A stretch of DNA of 64,000 bases from Deinandra increscens subsp. villosa (taxonomy: Eukaryota > Streptophyta > Magnoliopsida > Asterales > Asteraceae): assembly GCA_039602395.1 (NCBI GenBank), contig JBCNJP010000013.1:21187663-21251662 (forward strand). The letters run 5' to 3'. The notes beneath the pieces were generated by a model. It was not told the origin of the DNA. It did not search any database and worked only from the letters and a program-made list of their open reading frames with translations. A program made the translations under genes and the position numbers. How positions within the stretch are numbered: position 1 is the stretch's first letter; every line of letters begins with the position of its first letter. Shown one piece after another: positions 10,673-21,357 of this stretch.

Positions 10673-12485
10673 TGTTTTCCCGTGTATTTTGTATATAAAT
10701 TGAGTCGAGTTTGAGTCATTTTTATGTAGTTTTTATCTAAGTTTTAGTATTTGAGTCTTAATTGTGTGTTGAGTCATTTTTGTATATTTTGATGTGAGTT
10801 TTTATAATTATTTGAGTCTTGTATTTAATTATGTCAATGTGCTCAAGATTATTCGAGAATATTTGGTTGTAGGTTGATATAAGAGTTCAGGGGAATGGTA
10901 TGACATTACATCGAAGATGAAAGGGTTGAAAAGAATTGATTACTAAGTTTGAGTACTGGCTTCGTAGTAATTGAAAGATGGAGGGTCAGCATTGAATTAA
11001 TAAATGTTAAGGGACCTAATTGAAAATATGGGAAAGTATGGCATGATTAAATTTCATTCACGTATGAATGCAGAAGGAAAGTCAGAAAGCCCGACTTTAG
11101 GCACAACAATTAATTCAAACGAAATATAAAAAAGATATAAAAAAAAACCCTACGCAAGAATTAAAGGAGATTCGGTTGAAGCCGATTCTTTTGTCGGCTA
11201 GTGCATGCATACCACAACAATAATTTGACAACAATTTGTTTGAGGGGTTTTAAAAAAACCCTATGCATATATATATATATTGGAGGAGGAAGAGCAGAAC
11301 CCTACGGAGAGAATAAGAGACTTAAATTTCCAGCCGGCAAAGCTTTTACGAGGGGACGAATTTCAAGCGTTGGAGGTCAAGAAAAATAGAGGAATCACTC
11401 GGGGGTCAACCATTCAACATCATTAATTTATCCGGGTTCTTCTTTCTATTTGTTCCTAGTTTTCTATCATGTTCTTGAACCAAGATTCATACTTTATTAT
11501 GTTTTCTGTTTTAGACATGATTGTAGGCTAGGCGTTTATCACCGCCTAGACCTAATTGATGAACAATTAAGATTTATGATTGTTACATTGGCTATGATAG
11601 TTTGATTGATGAATGTTTCTTTAAATTCCATTGGTTCTCGTGATTGGATGCGTATGTGTATATGAATTAGGGTTTCAATTGATAATCTTTATTGCTTAAT
11701 CTGCAGATGTCTTCTGGTTTGGGTTGGGTAACTAACTAGTTTGACTGTGTGGTTGCTTGTTGGTTTGATTAGCTAGTTTAGTTGATCATAATATAGATTG
11801 TTAATTCGATTCCTAAATTCATATGTGCTGCTTTTTTCTGAGACTCAAAAGGTAAAGAATTATTGGGTAGTTGGTTTGGTTAATAACTTAGGTCAACTTT
11901 GTCTCAAAAGGAAAAGCCCTAGGAAATTAGTCAAATTGCTATTTCATGTCAATTATGAGGATTTGTGGTAGCTCCTTCTAGCTTAAGGTACCTTAGATTA
12001 GGTTCGAGGGTGGTTAGGTTTAGTTGAGGTTGGACGTACCTAAAAGGTGAACTCCTGTTCGAGCATTAGAAGCATTTACTGGGAAGGACTTAAAAGGTGA
12101 ACTAGGATCCATCAGAATTGTCATAGTCAGGTTAGATTATAGGTATTAATTGGGATTCCAGGTCTAGGTGGTGACTTTCTCGTATTTGATTATCTTCTCA
12201 ACGTTTCCTATTTCCGATCGTTAGTTGTTAGTTAATTTAGTTAAGTCATTCCCTTAAAACCCAAAAATCAAATCTCAAATTTCCATTTCTTAGGTCTAAG
12301 TTAGTTTTGTCTATAGAGTGTCTCTAGGGTTCGATATTCCCGGTCTTGCCTTAGCTTTACTATAATCCGATAGGTACACTTGCCTTAGGGTTCGGTTTAG
12401 TCCAGGTAGTTTCGGTAAAATTAGGTGTGCCTAGGTCTAGGTTTAGGTCTAGGTTTTTATAGCATTTTTAGGTACGTTCCGAGCA
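10673..12485 (+). mobile_element. Solo LTR, 1813 bp, TSD CATCA
   Basis: Starts TGTTTTCCCGTG and ends TTCCGAGCA, flanked by identical 5-bp duplications CATCA at 10668-10672 and 12486-12490. The flanks rejoin as one gypsy LTR. No internal region, PBS or coding sequence remains, so this is the product of LTR-LTR recombination. A (TA)n promoter-like stretch lies at about 11266-11280. Orientation is inferred only from that, and the family is not identified. Confidence 0.8.
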
Positions 12486-12657
12486 CATCAGTTACCTGAG
12501 AAATACATGAGTTTAAAAGGTCAAAATAATGTTGGTGAGTTCACAGGTTTAAGATGCTTATAAGTAAATTTGTAAACAGTTTATAATCATACAAAATATT
12601 ATAAAGGTCTTAAGTAAATAGACTCGCGAGAGTCAAGTTTTACGCAATTGTACGAAG

Positions 12658-12781
12658 GACTTGTGCAGTTCAAGCACGGTTTGACTTGTGCACTTCAAGT
12701 ACGGTTTGACTGTGTTGTTCAAGCACGGTTTGACTTGTGCGTTTCAAGCACGGTTTGACGTGTGCGGTTCAAGCACGGTTT
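12658..12781. repeat. 25-bp tandem repeat, five units
   Basis: Five imperfect units of GACTTGTGCNNTTCAAGCAC followed by GGTTT lie inside the split gypsy LTR. Unit length is nearly constant, unlike the irregular word arrays elsewhere in the window. Confidence 0.8.
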
Positions 12782-13242
12782 CAGGCATTCATGATATTAT
12801 AAATGTGGTTACTGTAGTATTGACCTAACCTGGTCCTTGATTTCGAACACTAACTGATTTACCCACCGGATGGTAACTTCCCCCCAAGAAATACCACTGG
12901 CATAGAATAACTGACATGTACCACGTGACTTGTATACGCGGAGTCAGAACTGGAGCGACCAGCTAGGACAGGGGCGTCAACCCAAATAGATCTATTCACT
13001 AGTTATCGTTCCGTACAGAATTAATCGAAATCAATTGATGGTGGGCTTTAAAGTAACAAGTTATCCACAAGATTACCGCAAATGGGGTTACGAAAGAACA
13101 GATAATCAAATACTGTGTTACAGTTGTATCAGGTCTTTGATTCAGTCTGGATAACGTTCAGTTATCCAACGATCCTGGTCGAGTCTTGACATAATATTCC
13201 CGTTTGTAATGTTTTGAAAACCCATTCGTAATATTTATTGTT

Positions 13243-13661
13243 TGTAGAGGCTAGATTATGAGGCTTGTAATATTAAATATGTTGGGCTGGGCTTAGAGGG
13301 TTTCATTAGTTTAGTAGACTAGTTTGGTTATTATATGTAGGCTAGTTTATGGTTGGGCTTGAGTTTACTATTGGGTTTATGACTCAAGAGGCCCAATAGT
13401 AAACCCATTGGGGTGCCTATATAAACCCCAATGGTTCTCCTTGTAAGGGGCGGGATTACGATTTCTAAAGAGAGAAGAGGGTTTACGATTTACTGTTTTG
13501 TACCCGACAAGTTCATCTTGTGTGCAAGATTAGGTTTTTAACGTTTAATCATCGTATTCTTCGTGTTTCTTCTCTTCTCTATCTTGAATCAATCATAAAC
13601 GAGGATTCCGCACTCGTTTGTGATTAAAATATCGTGATTAGTTGTTGTTTCCGGACCTACA
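13243..13661 (+). repeat. 5' LTR of the gag-only element
   Basis: Starts TGTAGAGGCTAG and ends CCGGACCTACA. It has a CTATATAAACCCC TATA box near 13418 and T/C-rich sequence downstream. It aligns without gaps to 18520-18938. Confidence 0.9.
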
Positions 13662-13662
13662 A

Positions 13663-13676
13663 TTAGTATCAGAGCC
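13663..13676 (+). promoter_or_regulatory. Variant primer-binding site
   Basis: TTAGTATCAGAGCC starts one base after the LTR. It matches the initiator tRNA-Met complement TGGTATCAGAGCC except at the first bases, a weaker PBS that may still be usable. Confidence 0.7.
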
Positions 13677-13736
13677 AAGAATCACTGATTCGAGGCTCTC
13701 ACGGTATTGGATTCAAGCTTTTTCCAAAAAAAAAAA

Positions 13737-13915
13737 GATTTGAAGATTTGAAGATTTGAAGATTTGAAGATTTGAAGGTTTGAAGGTTTGAAGGTTTGAA
13801 GGTTTACTATCGGACTTTACTATCAGAGTTTACTATCGGAGTTTACTGTCGGAGTTTACTATCGGAGTTTACTATCAGAGTTTACTATCGGAGTTTACTA
13901 TTGGAGTCTACGACC
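13737..13915 (+). repeat. Leader tandem repeats: 8-bp then 13-bp units
   Basis: 13737-13804 is an 8-bp array (GATTTGAA changing to GGTTTGAA). It is followed by about eight 13-bp units TTTACTATCGGAG (variants TCAGAG, TTGGAG, TGTCGG). A looser TTTACGA series continues to about 14010. All lie in the 5' leader, upstream of the gag ATG. Confidence 0.85.
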
Positions 13916-14288
13916 CGGAGCGTGTTTGCGATTCCCACTGTGTTTACGATTGGGTTTACGACTTGGGGGTGTTTACGATCGGAAACAGCGTTTACGATTG
14001 GAAACTAGTTTGCGACAAAAAGTCACTATTTCACATTTTCCCGGAAACGGGCATAACTTTTGACTCGTTTGGAGTTAGAGGCTCAAATTTTAACACGACG
14101 TTCGTGACACCGAGCCCCAGAATTACCCCAGACTAACATCCAAGGAAGCTCGTTTGGACCCCCAAATTCCACTCCGAAGGCCTCCGTTTTTCAGTTTTAA
14201 GTTTTTGACACTATTCTTTGAATAGTACTTTTGCCGTTTTTTGCCGATTCTTCAAAATCTTCAAAGGCTGCATATCTAAAGAAAGAAA

Positions 14289-16229
14289 ATGAGTTCAGTG
14301 GTTGAAGAAAAGAATTTATTTGAGGACAAAGATGATTTCGCAGATGAAGTTAACAAAACTGAGATATGCCCCAATTCCACTTGTGCTCGTATAATTCCTA
14401 AACTTAGACAAATTTGTAAAAATTATCAGCTAGAACTGTTTGAGATAAAATGTGAAAGGAGTTCTTTTAAGGGTAGATGGCAAAAGAATGAGGAGAAGGT
14501 AAAAGCTCAGAAACTAGACATTGTGAAATATCAAAAACTTGCTACTGAGAAAACTCTACTGTATGACAATGCAAAGTTAGAAATAGCTGAGCTTAGGAAG
14601 CAGGTAGATGAGCTCACACATAAGAACAATGAGTTGCAAGTGAAACTAGATATGAATCAAATGAGAAGCAAAAGAATGCTCGATGCTGGAAAGGAATTGT
14701 CACATGCTGTTGTGACTGGTGAAGTTGGGAAAGACACATCTGGGTTTGGGTCAGAGAAAACTGATAAATCTTTGGCAATGAACAACATCATTCCTCCACC
14801 AGTTCACAGAGACATTATAGGAATACTTCTTAGTGAGGATCAAGTTGAACGAACCAAGTCTGATTATAAAGAAGCTGCTCCTCCTATTGATAGTGTCTTG
14901 GTTGGAACTACACCATTGACTCAAGAAGAAATTGACAATGAAGCAAACATGACTTATGGTGAAGGGAGAGTAAAGGATATATCAGACAATGATGCTGAGT
15001 GCCAGAAATATGACAGGTGTCACAACTCTAAGTCTGATGATGCTGGGATAGAGTTGAAACCATACCCTAAAATTGAAACCCCATGCTTCAAAGTAATTGA
15101 CGAAGTCAAAAGGGAAAAGGTGATCTTGACGACACGGCCTGAGGGGAAGATCTTTATGACATCTGGATCAATGTTTGACCAAGAAACAGATGTAGGATAT
15201 GAATTACCATCCTTCTCCTCCAATTTCAAGGGAATAACCGATGGAGTGATAAGTGAACCTAAAGATGAGAGGCCAAAGATCACCATCAAGCATCCAAGTA
15301 TGAAACCAACAGCTGGAGTGAAGAATGAAAAACTCAAGGGAGTAGCTGTGTCTCCCATTTCTTCAGTTGGATCATGCAGTTGTTGTTGTAATTGCAAGAA
15401 TGGTGCTTCAACGTCAAAGAATCAAGGAAGCACAAAGACAGTAAAGACAGCTTCGACACAGGCTTCGACAAACCAGCAGAAAGTCAAATCTGAAGCTGCA
15501 GTCAAACCAAAGAAGCATACACAAGGCAAACCAGCTCCATACCAGCCACCGAAGACAAATGGGTACACGTCTGACTTCTATCTAAAGAAGCAGACTTGTT
15601 TTAATTGTGGCATCGCTGGTCATATTGCTAGAAACTGTCTTTATCGCCCCTATGAACCCTATTTTCTGAAAAGTCAAAGGGTTTCATCTCAGGAGTCTGT
15701 AAAGTCTAAGCCAATGATGGTGCAAACACCTAAGGCAAGGAAGACTGTTGCTCCTAAGGTTAAACCCTCTGATCAATATTGGGGCACTGCCAAAGCTGAA
15801 AGAAAATCTATAAATCAAAACAATAGCTTTCCAAGTTACAAAAATTTTCAAAAACAGGTGAAGAAACCAGTTTCAAAACAACCAAAGCTTGAAAAACCCA
15901 AGGTAACTAGAACTGTTTTAAAAAATGATTCTAAAATGCAGAAGGTTGAAATACCTAAAGTCACAACTCAAAAGGTGACTAAAACAAAAACTGTTTTGAA
16001 AAGTGAATCTAAAACGAAGAAGGTTGAAATACCTAAGGTCACAACTCCAAAGGTGACTAAAACAAATGTTAAATCACCTGGAACTTGGAAACCAAAGGCT
16101 AATGTAGCTACAACCGAATCATCCCAACTTCCTGATTTTTCAAAAGGAATGTTTTTAAAAGAAATTTCATTCATTGATTCCTCAGGGGTACCCAGAAAAA
16201 CAATGGTCTGGGTACTATTAGCTAACTAA
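14289..16229 (+). CDS. Gag-like nucleocapsid protein of the gag-only element (646 aa, intact)
   Basis: Intact ORF. The start at 14289 follows GAAAGAAA, a good plant context, and is the first ATG after the repeat-rich leader. Residues ~70-125 form a Lys/Glu-rich coiled coil (KLEIAELRKQVDELTHKNNE). The middle is acidic and polar with a Cys cluster (CSCCCNC, ~residues 362-368). A CX2CX4HX4C zinc knuckle, CFNCGIAGHIARNC, sits at about 437-450. The basic C-terminus contains a ~28-residue repeat (VEIPKVTT, KVTKT and VLK blocks) and ends in DFSKGMFLKEISFIDSSGVPR, the sequence that in related Copia polyproteins precedes the protease. The usual Copia Gag capsid (UBN2-like) region is not evident, and the stop comes where protease would begin. 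Expected role: nucleic-acid binding and packaging with enzymes supplied by a partner element. The family assignment is firm for the C-terminus; the N-terminal role is unknown. Confidence 0.85.
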   Translation: MSSVVEEKNLFEDKDDFADEVNKTEICPNSTCARIIPKLRQICKNYQLELFEIKCERSSFKGRWQKNEEKVKAQKLDIVKYQKLATEKTLLYDNAKLEIAELRKQVDELTHKNNELQVKLDMNQMRSKRMLDAGKELSHAVVTGEVGKDTSGFGSEKTDKSLAMNNIIPPPVHRDIIGILLSEDQVERTKSDYKEAAPPIDSVLVGTTPLTQEEIDNEANMTYGEGRVKDISDNDAECQKYDRCHNSKSDDAGIELKPYPKIETPCFKVIDEVKREKVILTTRPEGKIFMTSGSMFDQETDVGYELPSFSSNFKGITDGVISEPKDERPKITIKHPSMKPTAGVKNEKLKGVAVSPISSVGSCSCCCNCKNGASTSKNQGSTKTVKTASTQASTNQQKVKSEAAVKPKKHTQGKPAPYQPPKTNGYTSDFYLKKQTCFNCGIAGHIARNCLYRPYEPYFLKSQRVSSQESVKSKPMMVQTPKARKTVAPKVKPSDQYWGTAKAERKSINQNNSFPSYKNFQKQVKKPVSKQPKLEKPKVTRTVLKNDSKMQKVEIPKVTTQKVTKTKTVLKSESKTKKVEIPKVTTPKVTKTNVKSPGTWKPKANVATTESSQLPDFSKGMFLKEISFIDSSGVPRKTMVWVLLAN

Positions 16230-18507
16230 TCTCTCACTCTGTGCAGGATCGATCAAGGAGGATTATCACTAACGTTTTTATTACTAATTTGTTTGTTGAT
16301 ATGTGATTGTTCTAGGCACAGTTTAGGAGACGTATCTTCATGTCATGTCAAGTAATCTATAAATGGAAGGTATGTCTCATTGAGAGGTAAAAGGTCAAAA
16401 TCAGCATGAAAGGTATTGTTCTTAACTTGGTTGTTTGAATGATGAGGCAGCAAAGGGTCTTTTGAGTCAAACCTATTTCATTAAAGTGTCAATTAAGCCG
16501 TTGATTGATTATGTGTTTGACTTCAAATGCAATGAAGTGTGCATGTCATGAAACCCAATTTTCTCAAAATTTTCAAATCAATACTTTGAAAGTTAGCTTA
16601 GCCAGATGTCTGCAAAATTTTGTGTTTTGTTCTTTTGAGTGTGTTTGTGTGTTAAAAAAATAAAAAATAAAAACTGAAAAATGATGTTCACAAGATTGTG
16701 ACATTAAAAATCAAAAAGCAAGGGGAATAAATGTAAAGATGAAGAAAAAGTTGACCCCTCAAAAATAGTGTGCTTTTCAATTTTTAATTGTTTGTGTCTT
16801 GTTTTTGAGAAGTTTAGGGGAAGTAAAATGAATGTCCGGGTTGGAGATGGCTGACACGCATAAGGCGGAAGTGAAAGGCAAGCTCCACGGTGATATGCTC
16901 GGTAGGCTCGACCTAAACTTATGACCTCCAATGAAAGTGCAGTGAACTTCAAAGATATATATGTTTAGTTTCCCATCCCAGGTTGCATGGTTTAAAAGAC
17001 TGATTCCCAGCAAAAACGGGTTGAGAGTGGTAATTATACCTAGTATTCACTCTCTCACACGCCATGTTTCTGCTGTTATGACTACACCACATGAGAAAAA
17101 GAAATAAAAAAAAATAAAAAAAAACTGAAAAAGAAATGAAAAAGAAAAGAGAATAAATAATCACTCAGTTGGTCTTCTTTGCGTGCTTAGCGGCCGACCT
17201 GATCACCAACTGATGGTTAATGAAATAAGTGGTAGTCATAACGGTGTTACATGGTTCCTCAAGCTGGGGGTTTGTGAATCCTCAATAAACTCTGAGGTTG
17301 GGTAGGTTTTGCTGTGTACGCTTGGGTGTGGGGACAATTAAACATGATGGTAATATTGTACTATATTAAACATGACGCATTCGGTTGGGATTAAACAGGT
17401 TTGAGTTTAAAGCGGACAAACATACCGGCAATCACCTGGACTAGTTGAGTAACTGAAGCTGAAAAGGGTTCCTCAGTAGATTCATACGGTTTGATCCCTT
17501 GTAAACTTTCTCATGTTTGGTTTGGTAAGTATTTGTTTAGTTTATATCTTTCGTGTGTGAGTCGTTAATTTCTTTTTGGTGTGTTTTCGTCTTGGCCAGG
17601 TCGATTTGAGAAGTCAAAATGTGTTTTTCATGGGTTTTAATGCATGACAATATGCCCCCAACAGATCTTGCCAATTTTTTAGGGGAAGGAGTATGGGATA
17701 ATAAGTATTATCCGAAGGAAACTCGAGGATGATACTTATTATCTAATGGAAAAGAATTCCTCCGTCAGATCTTGACAAATTTTTAGGGGAAGGAGGGAGG
17801 ATAATAAGTATTATCCGAAAAGACTTCCATAATACATAGTATCCGAAGGGAACTCGAGGATAATATGTATTATCTCAAGGGAAGTCCTTGGCTGAAGGGA
17901 AGTTATCAGCTAAGGGGAAGTCTTTAGAGGTCTTGGGTTCAGGGGAAGTTTTATAGAAAACCCGTAATCTATATTAGGGTTTTTGGTTAAAATTATGTTA
18001 ATTTGAATCAACTGAACAGATGATAATTACCTCCTAACCCAAAGACCGGTCATCAAATATCTGGTGGAGTATATTTTTTCAAATGTGTGTCAGACAGGTT
18101 GATGAGAGAAGATGCTGCTGATGCTGCTACTGCTCTTAGTTAAAGAACCAGCCGGACAAGACTTCCATCTAGAAAAGCAACTGTTCAGGGGAAGTTGTTG
18201 GTTTCTTTACAAGCTTCTAAAAGATTATCAAAGAAGATGTTCACAAGCTCTAATTTATGAAGATTCAAGACAGTTACCTAAGATTCAGCAAGAACTAGTT
18301 CTTTCAATAGAAGCAAGTCAATGAGAATCCTCCATTTCATTAACTTGTTCGTTTCAAGAAGTTCGAGCTGATGCTGATCAAGAGGAAGTCCCAAGTGCCC
18401 GTCATGAAACCCAATGAAGATTTCTGCGGAAAGAATCTTCATCAACGTCTTTGCCAGCCAGTCAAGAAGAAGATTTTCAAAGATCGAAGACATTTAATAT
18501 CACAAGC
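16230..18507 (+). other. Pol-less 3' half of the gag-only element
   Basis: No retroviral-type enzyme is detectable. It contains A-rich simple sequence (~16655-16680, 17093-17160), and at 17640-17960 a set of repeated blocks joining AGGGGAAG purine runs with ATAATAAGTATTATCC. The short ORFs around 18112-18324 and on the opposite strand look random. Length and layout resemble a deletion or replacement of pol. Confidence 0.7.
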
Positions 18508-18519
18508 CTAGGGGAAGAT
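18508..18519 (+). promoter_or_regulatory. Polypurine tract of the gag-only element
   Basis: CTAGGGGAAGAT directly precedes the 3' LTR start TGTAGAGG. The same AGGGGAAG core also occurs several times at 17680-17950 and 18188-18195. Confidence 0.75.
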
Positions 18520-18938
18520 TGTAGAGGCTAGATTATGAGGCTTGTAATATTAAATATGTTAGGCTGGGCTTAGAGGGTTTCATTAGTTTAGTATACTAGT
18601 TTGGTTATTATATGTAGGCTAGTTTATGGTTGGGCTTGAGTTTACTATTGGGTTTATGACTCAAGAGGCCCAATAGTAAACCCATTGGGGTGCCTATATA
18701 AACCCCAATGGTTCTCCTTGTAAGGGGCGGGATTACGATTTCTAGAGAGAGAAGAGGGTTTACGATTTACTGTTTTGTACCCGACAAGTTCATCTTGTGT
18801 GCAAGATTAGGTTTTTAACGTTTAATCATCGTATTCTTCGTGTTTCTTCTCTTCTCTATCTTGAATCAATCATAAACGAGGATTCCGTACTCGTTTATGA
18901 TTAAAATATCGTGATTAGTTGTTGTTTCCGGACCTACA
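18520..18938 (+). repeat. 3' LTR of the gag-only element
   Basis: Starts TGTAGAGGCTAG and ends CCGGACCTACA. It has the same length as the 5' LTR with about five substitutions, and is followed by the TSD TTGTT. Confidence 0.9.
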
Positions 18939-19139
18939 TTGTTCAAATAAATATTTAGACTTGTGATAATATTTATAGTTAAATAAATATATAAATCGTA
19001 GTAATAATTATAAGTCAAATAATTATTCAAAGTCATGTAAATATATATATTAAATCAAGTTTAAATATTGAGAGATATAATAAAGTATTATTTGAAGCTC
19101 TCGTTATATATTTAAGTTCGAGGTTAAAATTATAGACAA

Positions 19140-19144
<5 letters not shown>

Positions 19145-19202
<58 letters not shown>

Positions 19203-19331
19203 ATAGAAATATATATGCAAATAATAATATATGTTTCATGTCGTGTAATATAACACTGTATATTTTTAGGTCGGAGTCCGGAATTAACATAATATATACT
19301 ATTTATAATATATATATATATATATATATAT
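19145..19331. repeat. AT dinucleotide microsatellites
   Basis: (AT)n tracts at about 19145-19199 and 19309-19331, with AT-rich sequence between, inside the split gypsy LTR. Confidence 0.9.
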
Positions 19332-21357
19332 TCCGACAAGTAATATGATACGAAAACTAATATTTAAGTCCTTAAATATTACCGGGTTGTAATAACTTCA
19401 AATAAATACTTCAAGTTATTAAGAATGCGATCTAAAAAATATGAGCACTTGATTATTAATTATGAGTCCAAATGCTCGGTATTTAAAAATATATATATAT
19501 TTTGTAAAAATACACCTATTTTTATAATCAACATAGCCAATAATATCTTCCTTATATTTTATGTCCAAAATGTATCTGCTTTTATATTTTTAGTCCAATA
19601 TGTCATTTTGACGGTTCTCGTGTCGGATTTTACACCGCTTGGGTCTATAATCTTTCTTGGTTTCGAAGTGTATATCATTTATATATTACGACCCAAGTTC
19701 TTAAATATTCAACACTAGTTTAATATTTAGGATGGTTCGTTCATTTTATATATTTAGAGTGGAGTGTCAAGACTCGTTTTGAGTAAATATAAATATAAAA
19801 AATGAACAACAAAAATAATTACATTTAAAAGTTTAGACTTTTACCTCTAGCACTAGGCTAGGTGATGAGCCGAAAGAGACGAGAATAATTCCGAAAAGTC
19901 GATCGAATAATATCGAACTTTAATAGTGTAGGCTCGAAAGGTAAAGCGGCTATTTACGGGCTTATTTTCGGTGGTGTATGATGCTCGTTAGAGGCAAACA
20001 TTGAGGCCGTTTGGGAGGTGGCTTGATGAGCTTTCTGTTGGTGGTGAAACGGTGAGGTGATGGTGGTCCGATGGCAGCATAATGATGGCCGTTTGGGGCT
20101 GCCTAGGGCTGTTTGTCTAGCGTGTTTGGTACTTGTTTGTTTTGTGCGTGATTTTGGGGTCGGTTCGAGGGCATCGCAGAAAACAAAAGGAAAGGGGAAT
20201 GAGGAGGTTGCTTGGTTTCTTGCTTGTTTGGGATCAAATTTTGATTTTGTTGGTAGTGTTGGAGGCTACGGCCGGACAAAGAGAGGTGGGAAGAAAGGGT
20301 TGAGTTGGTGGTTTGTGGAGTGAAGTGGGTTGGTATTTATAAGTGAGTTTGAATGTGTAGTGGTCTTTAGAAGTATGGGAGGTGGAGTTTAAGTGTGGTT
20401 TTAGGTAACTTGTATATTTATATAAACATGTGCTAAAAAGAAATATCTTAGTCTTTCATTAATTTTAATAAATTTTATAAAATCTACCAACTTTTTATAA
20501 AAATGATACATGTAGGTGAACGCCTAACATGAAAATTTTATAAAAAGTATAATGCTAAGATGATGGGCTTCTATAATTTTTATGGGCCAAAAATTAAAAA
20601 AAATAAAATTAATAAATGAATCGGGCGGGTTTTTGGCCAGCGACTAGGCCCAATTCGAGGGAAACCGTTTGGGCCGATCGTTGGCCCGTCGGGCTGGGTC
20701 GAGGGTTAGGTTGGTTCACTCGAGGTGTCGGATTGGATCATCGGGTCGAGTTTCGCGCTCGGATAGTTAGTTTTTGTCTATTGGGCTTCCTTGAGTCGAA
20801 TTCTGGTTACGGACTGAGTTACACCGAATCGTCTTGGCGTTTTGATCGAGTCGAGTTTCTGTATAATTTATGAGACTTATTTATTGATGAACGACTATAT
20901 TTTTAGTCGTAACTTTAATTATTTAGAGGTTGCGGTATTATTTATTTTATTTGTTCGCGTACTGCGTTCAGAAAATAAATAATTTGTTTAATATCTTTTA
21001 AGCTCGAATATTTTACTTAGTCAAAACTAACTAAAGTTCAAAATAAAATATTCGCTTAAAGTGTTCGTCAGGTTTCGGTATGACGTCATACGACACCATT
21101 TTAAGAAAAATAATATAAAAAGTCATTTTATATTTTATTTTTCTTATTATTAAAATTCCACCAAATCAAATGGTTGAATTTCCTCTTTGTTACGGGTATG
21201 GTTTTTTCAATACGAACATGGGAATTGCCAAGGTTAGACGTTTTCGTGCATATTGTTTACTAATAATACTATTAAATCAAGTCACGCATATGTATATACG
21301 TATATATATACGGTCAAAGTTACAGGTTTGACTTTGAATTTTTGACGGGTTGTCACA

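Larger units (their letters stand above)
13243..18938 (+). mobile_element. Complete non-autonomous gag-only Copia-like LTR retrotransposon (TR-GAG type), TSD TTGTT
   Basis: Two 419-bp LTRs (13243-13661 and 18520-18938, TG...CA) are flanked by TTGTT at 13238-13242 and 18939-18943. The order is LTR, PBS-like site, repeat-rich leader, one intact 646-codon gag-like ORF, 2.3 kb without pol, polypurine tract, LTR. By eye the LTRs differ at about five positions in 419 bp (~1.2%). With a commonly assumed plant LTR rate (1.3e-8 per site per year) that is roughly half a million years. No protease, integrase, RT or RNase H is present, so it must be mobilised in trans. Confidence 0.9.
10312..21357 (-). 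repeat. 5' LTR (~3.5 kb) of the minus-strand Ty3/gypsy element, split by two insertions
   Basis: On the minus strand the LTR starts TGTGACAACCCG at 21357 and ends GGGTGTGACA at 10312. Its three pieces are 10312-10672, 12491-13242 and 18944-21357. Removing the solo LTR (10673-12485) and the gag-only element (13243-18938) with one copy of each target duplication leaves about 3.5 kb, a plausible Tekay/Del LTR length. The right piece has (AT)n tracts and a GC-richer stretch (20600-20850) without recognisable coding. No further nested edges were recognised, but older ones may be hidden. Confidence 0.75.

Noticed and set aside
13737..13915. Regular repeats that might be read as a CRISPR-like array
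   Set aside because: Units are 8 and 13 bp with no unique spacers, in a retrotransposon leader of a plant genome.
20057..20873. Two 85-88 codon plus-strand frames in the GC-richer part of the gypsy LTR
   Set aside because: Low-complexity Trp/Gly-rich translations of LTR sequence; no motif or start context.
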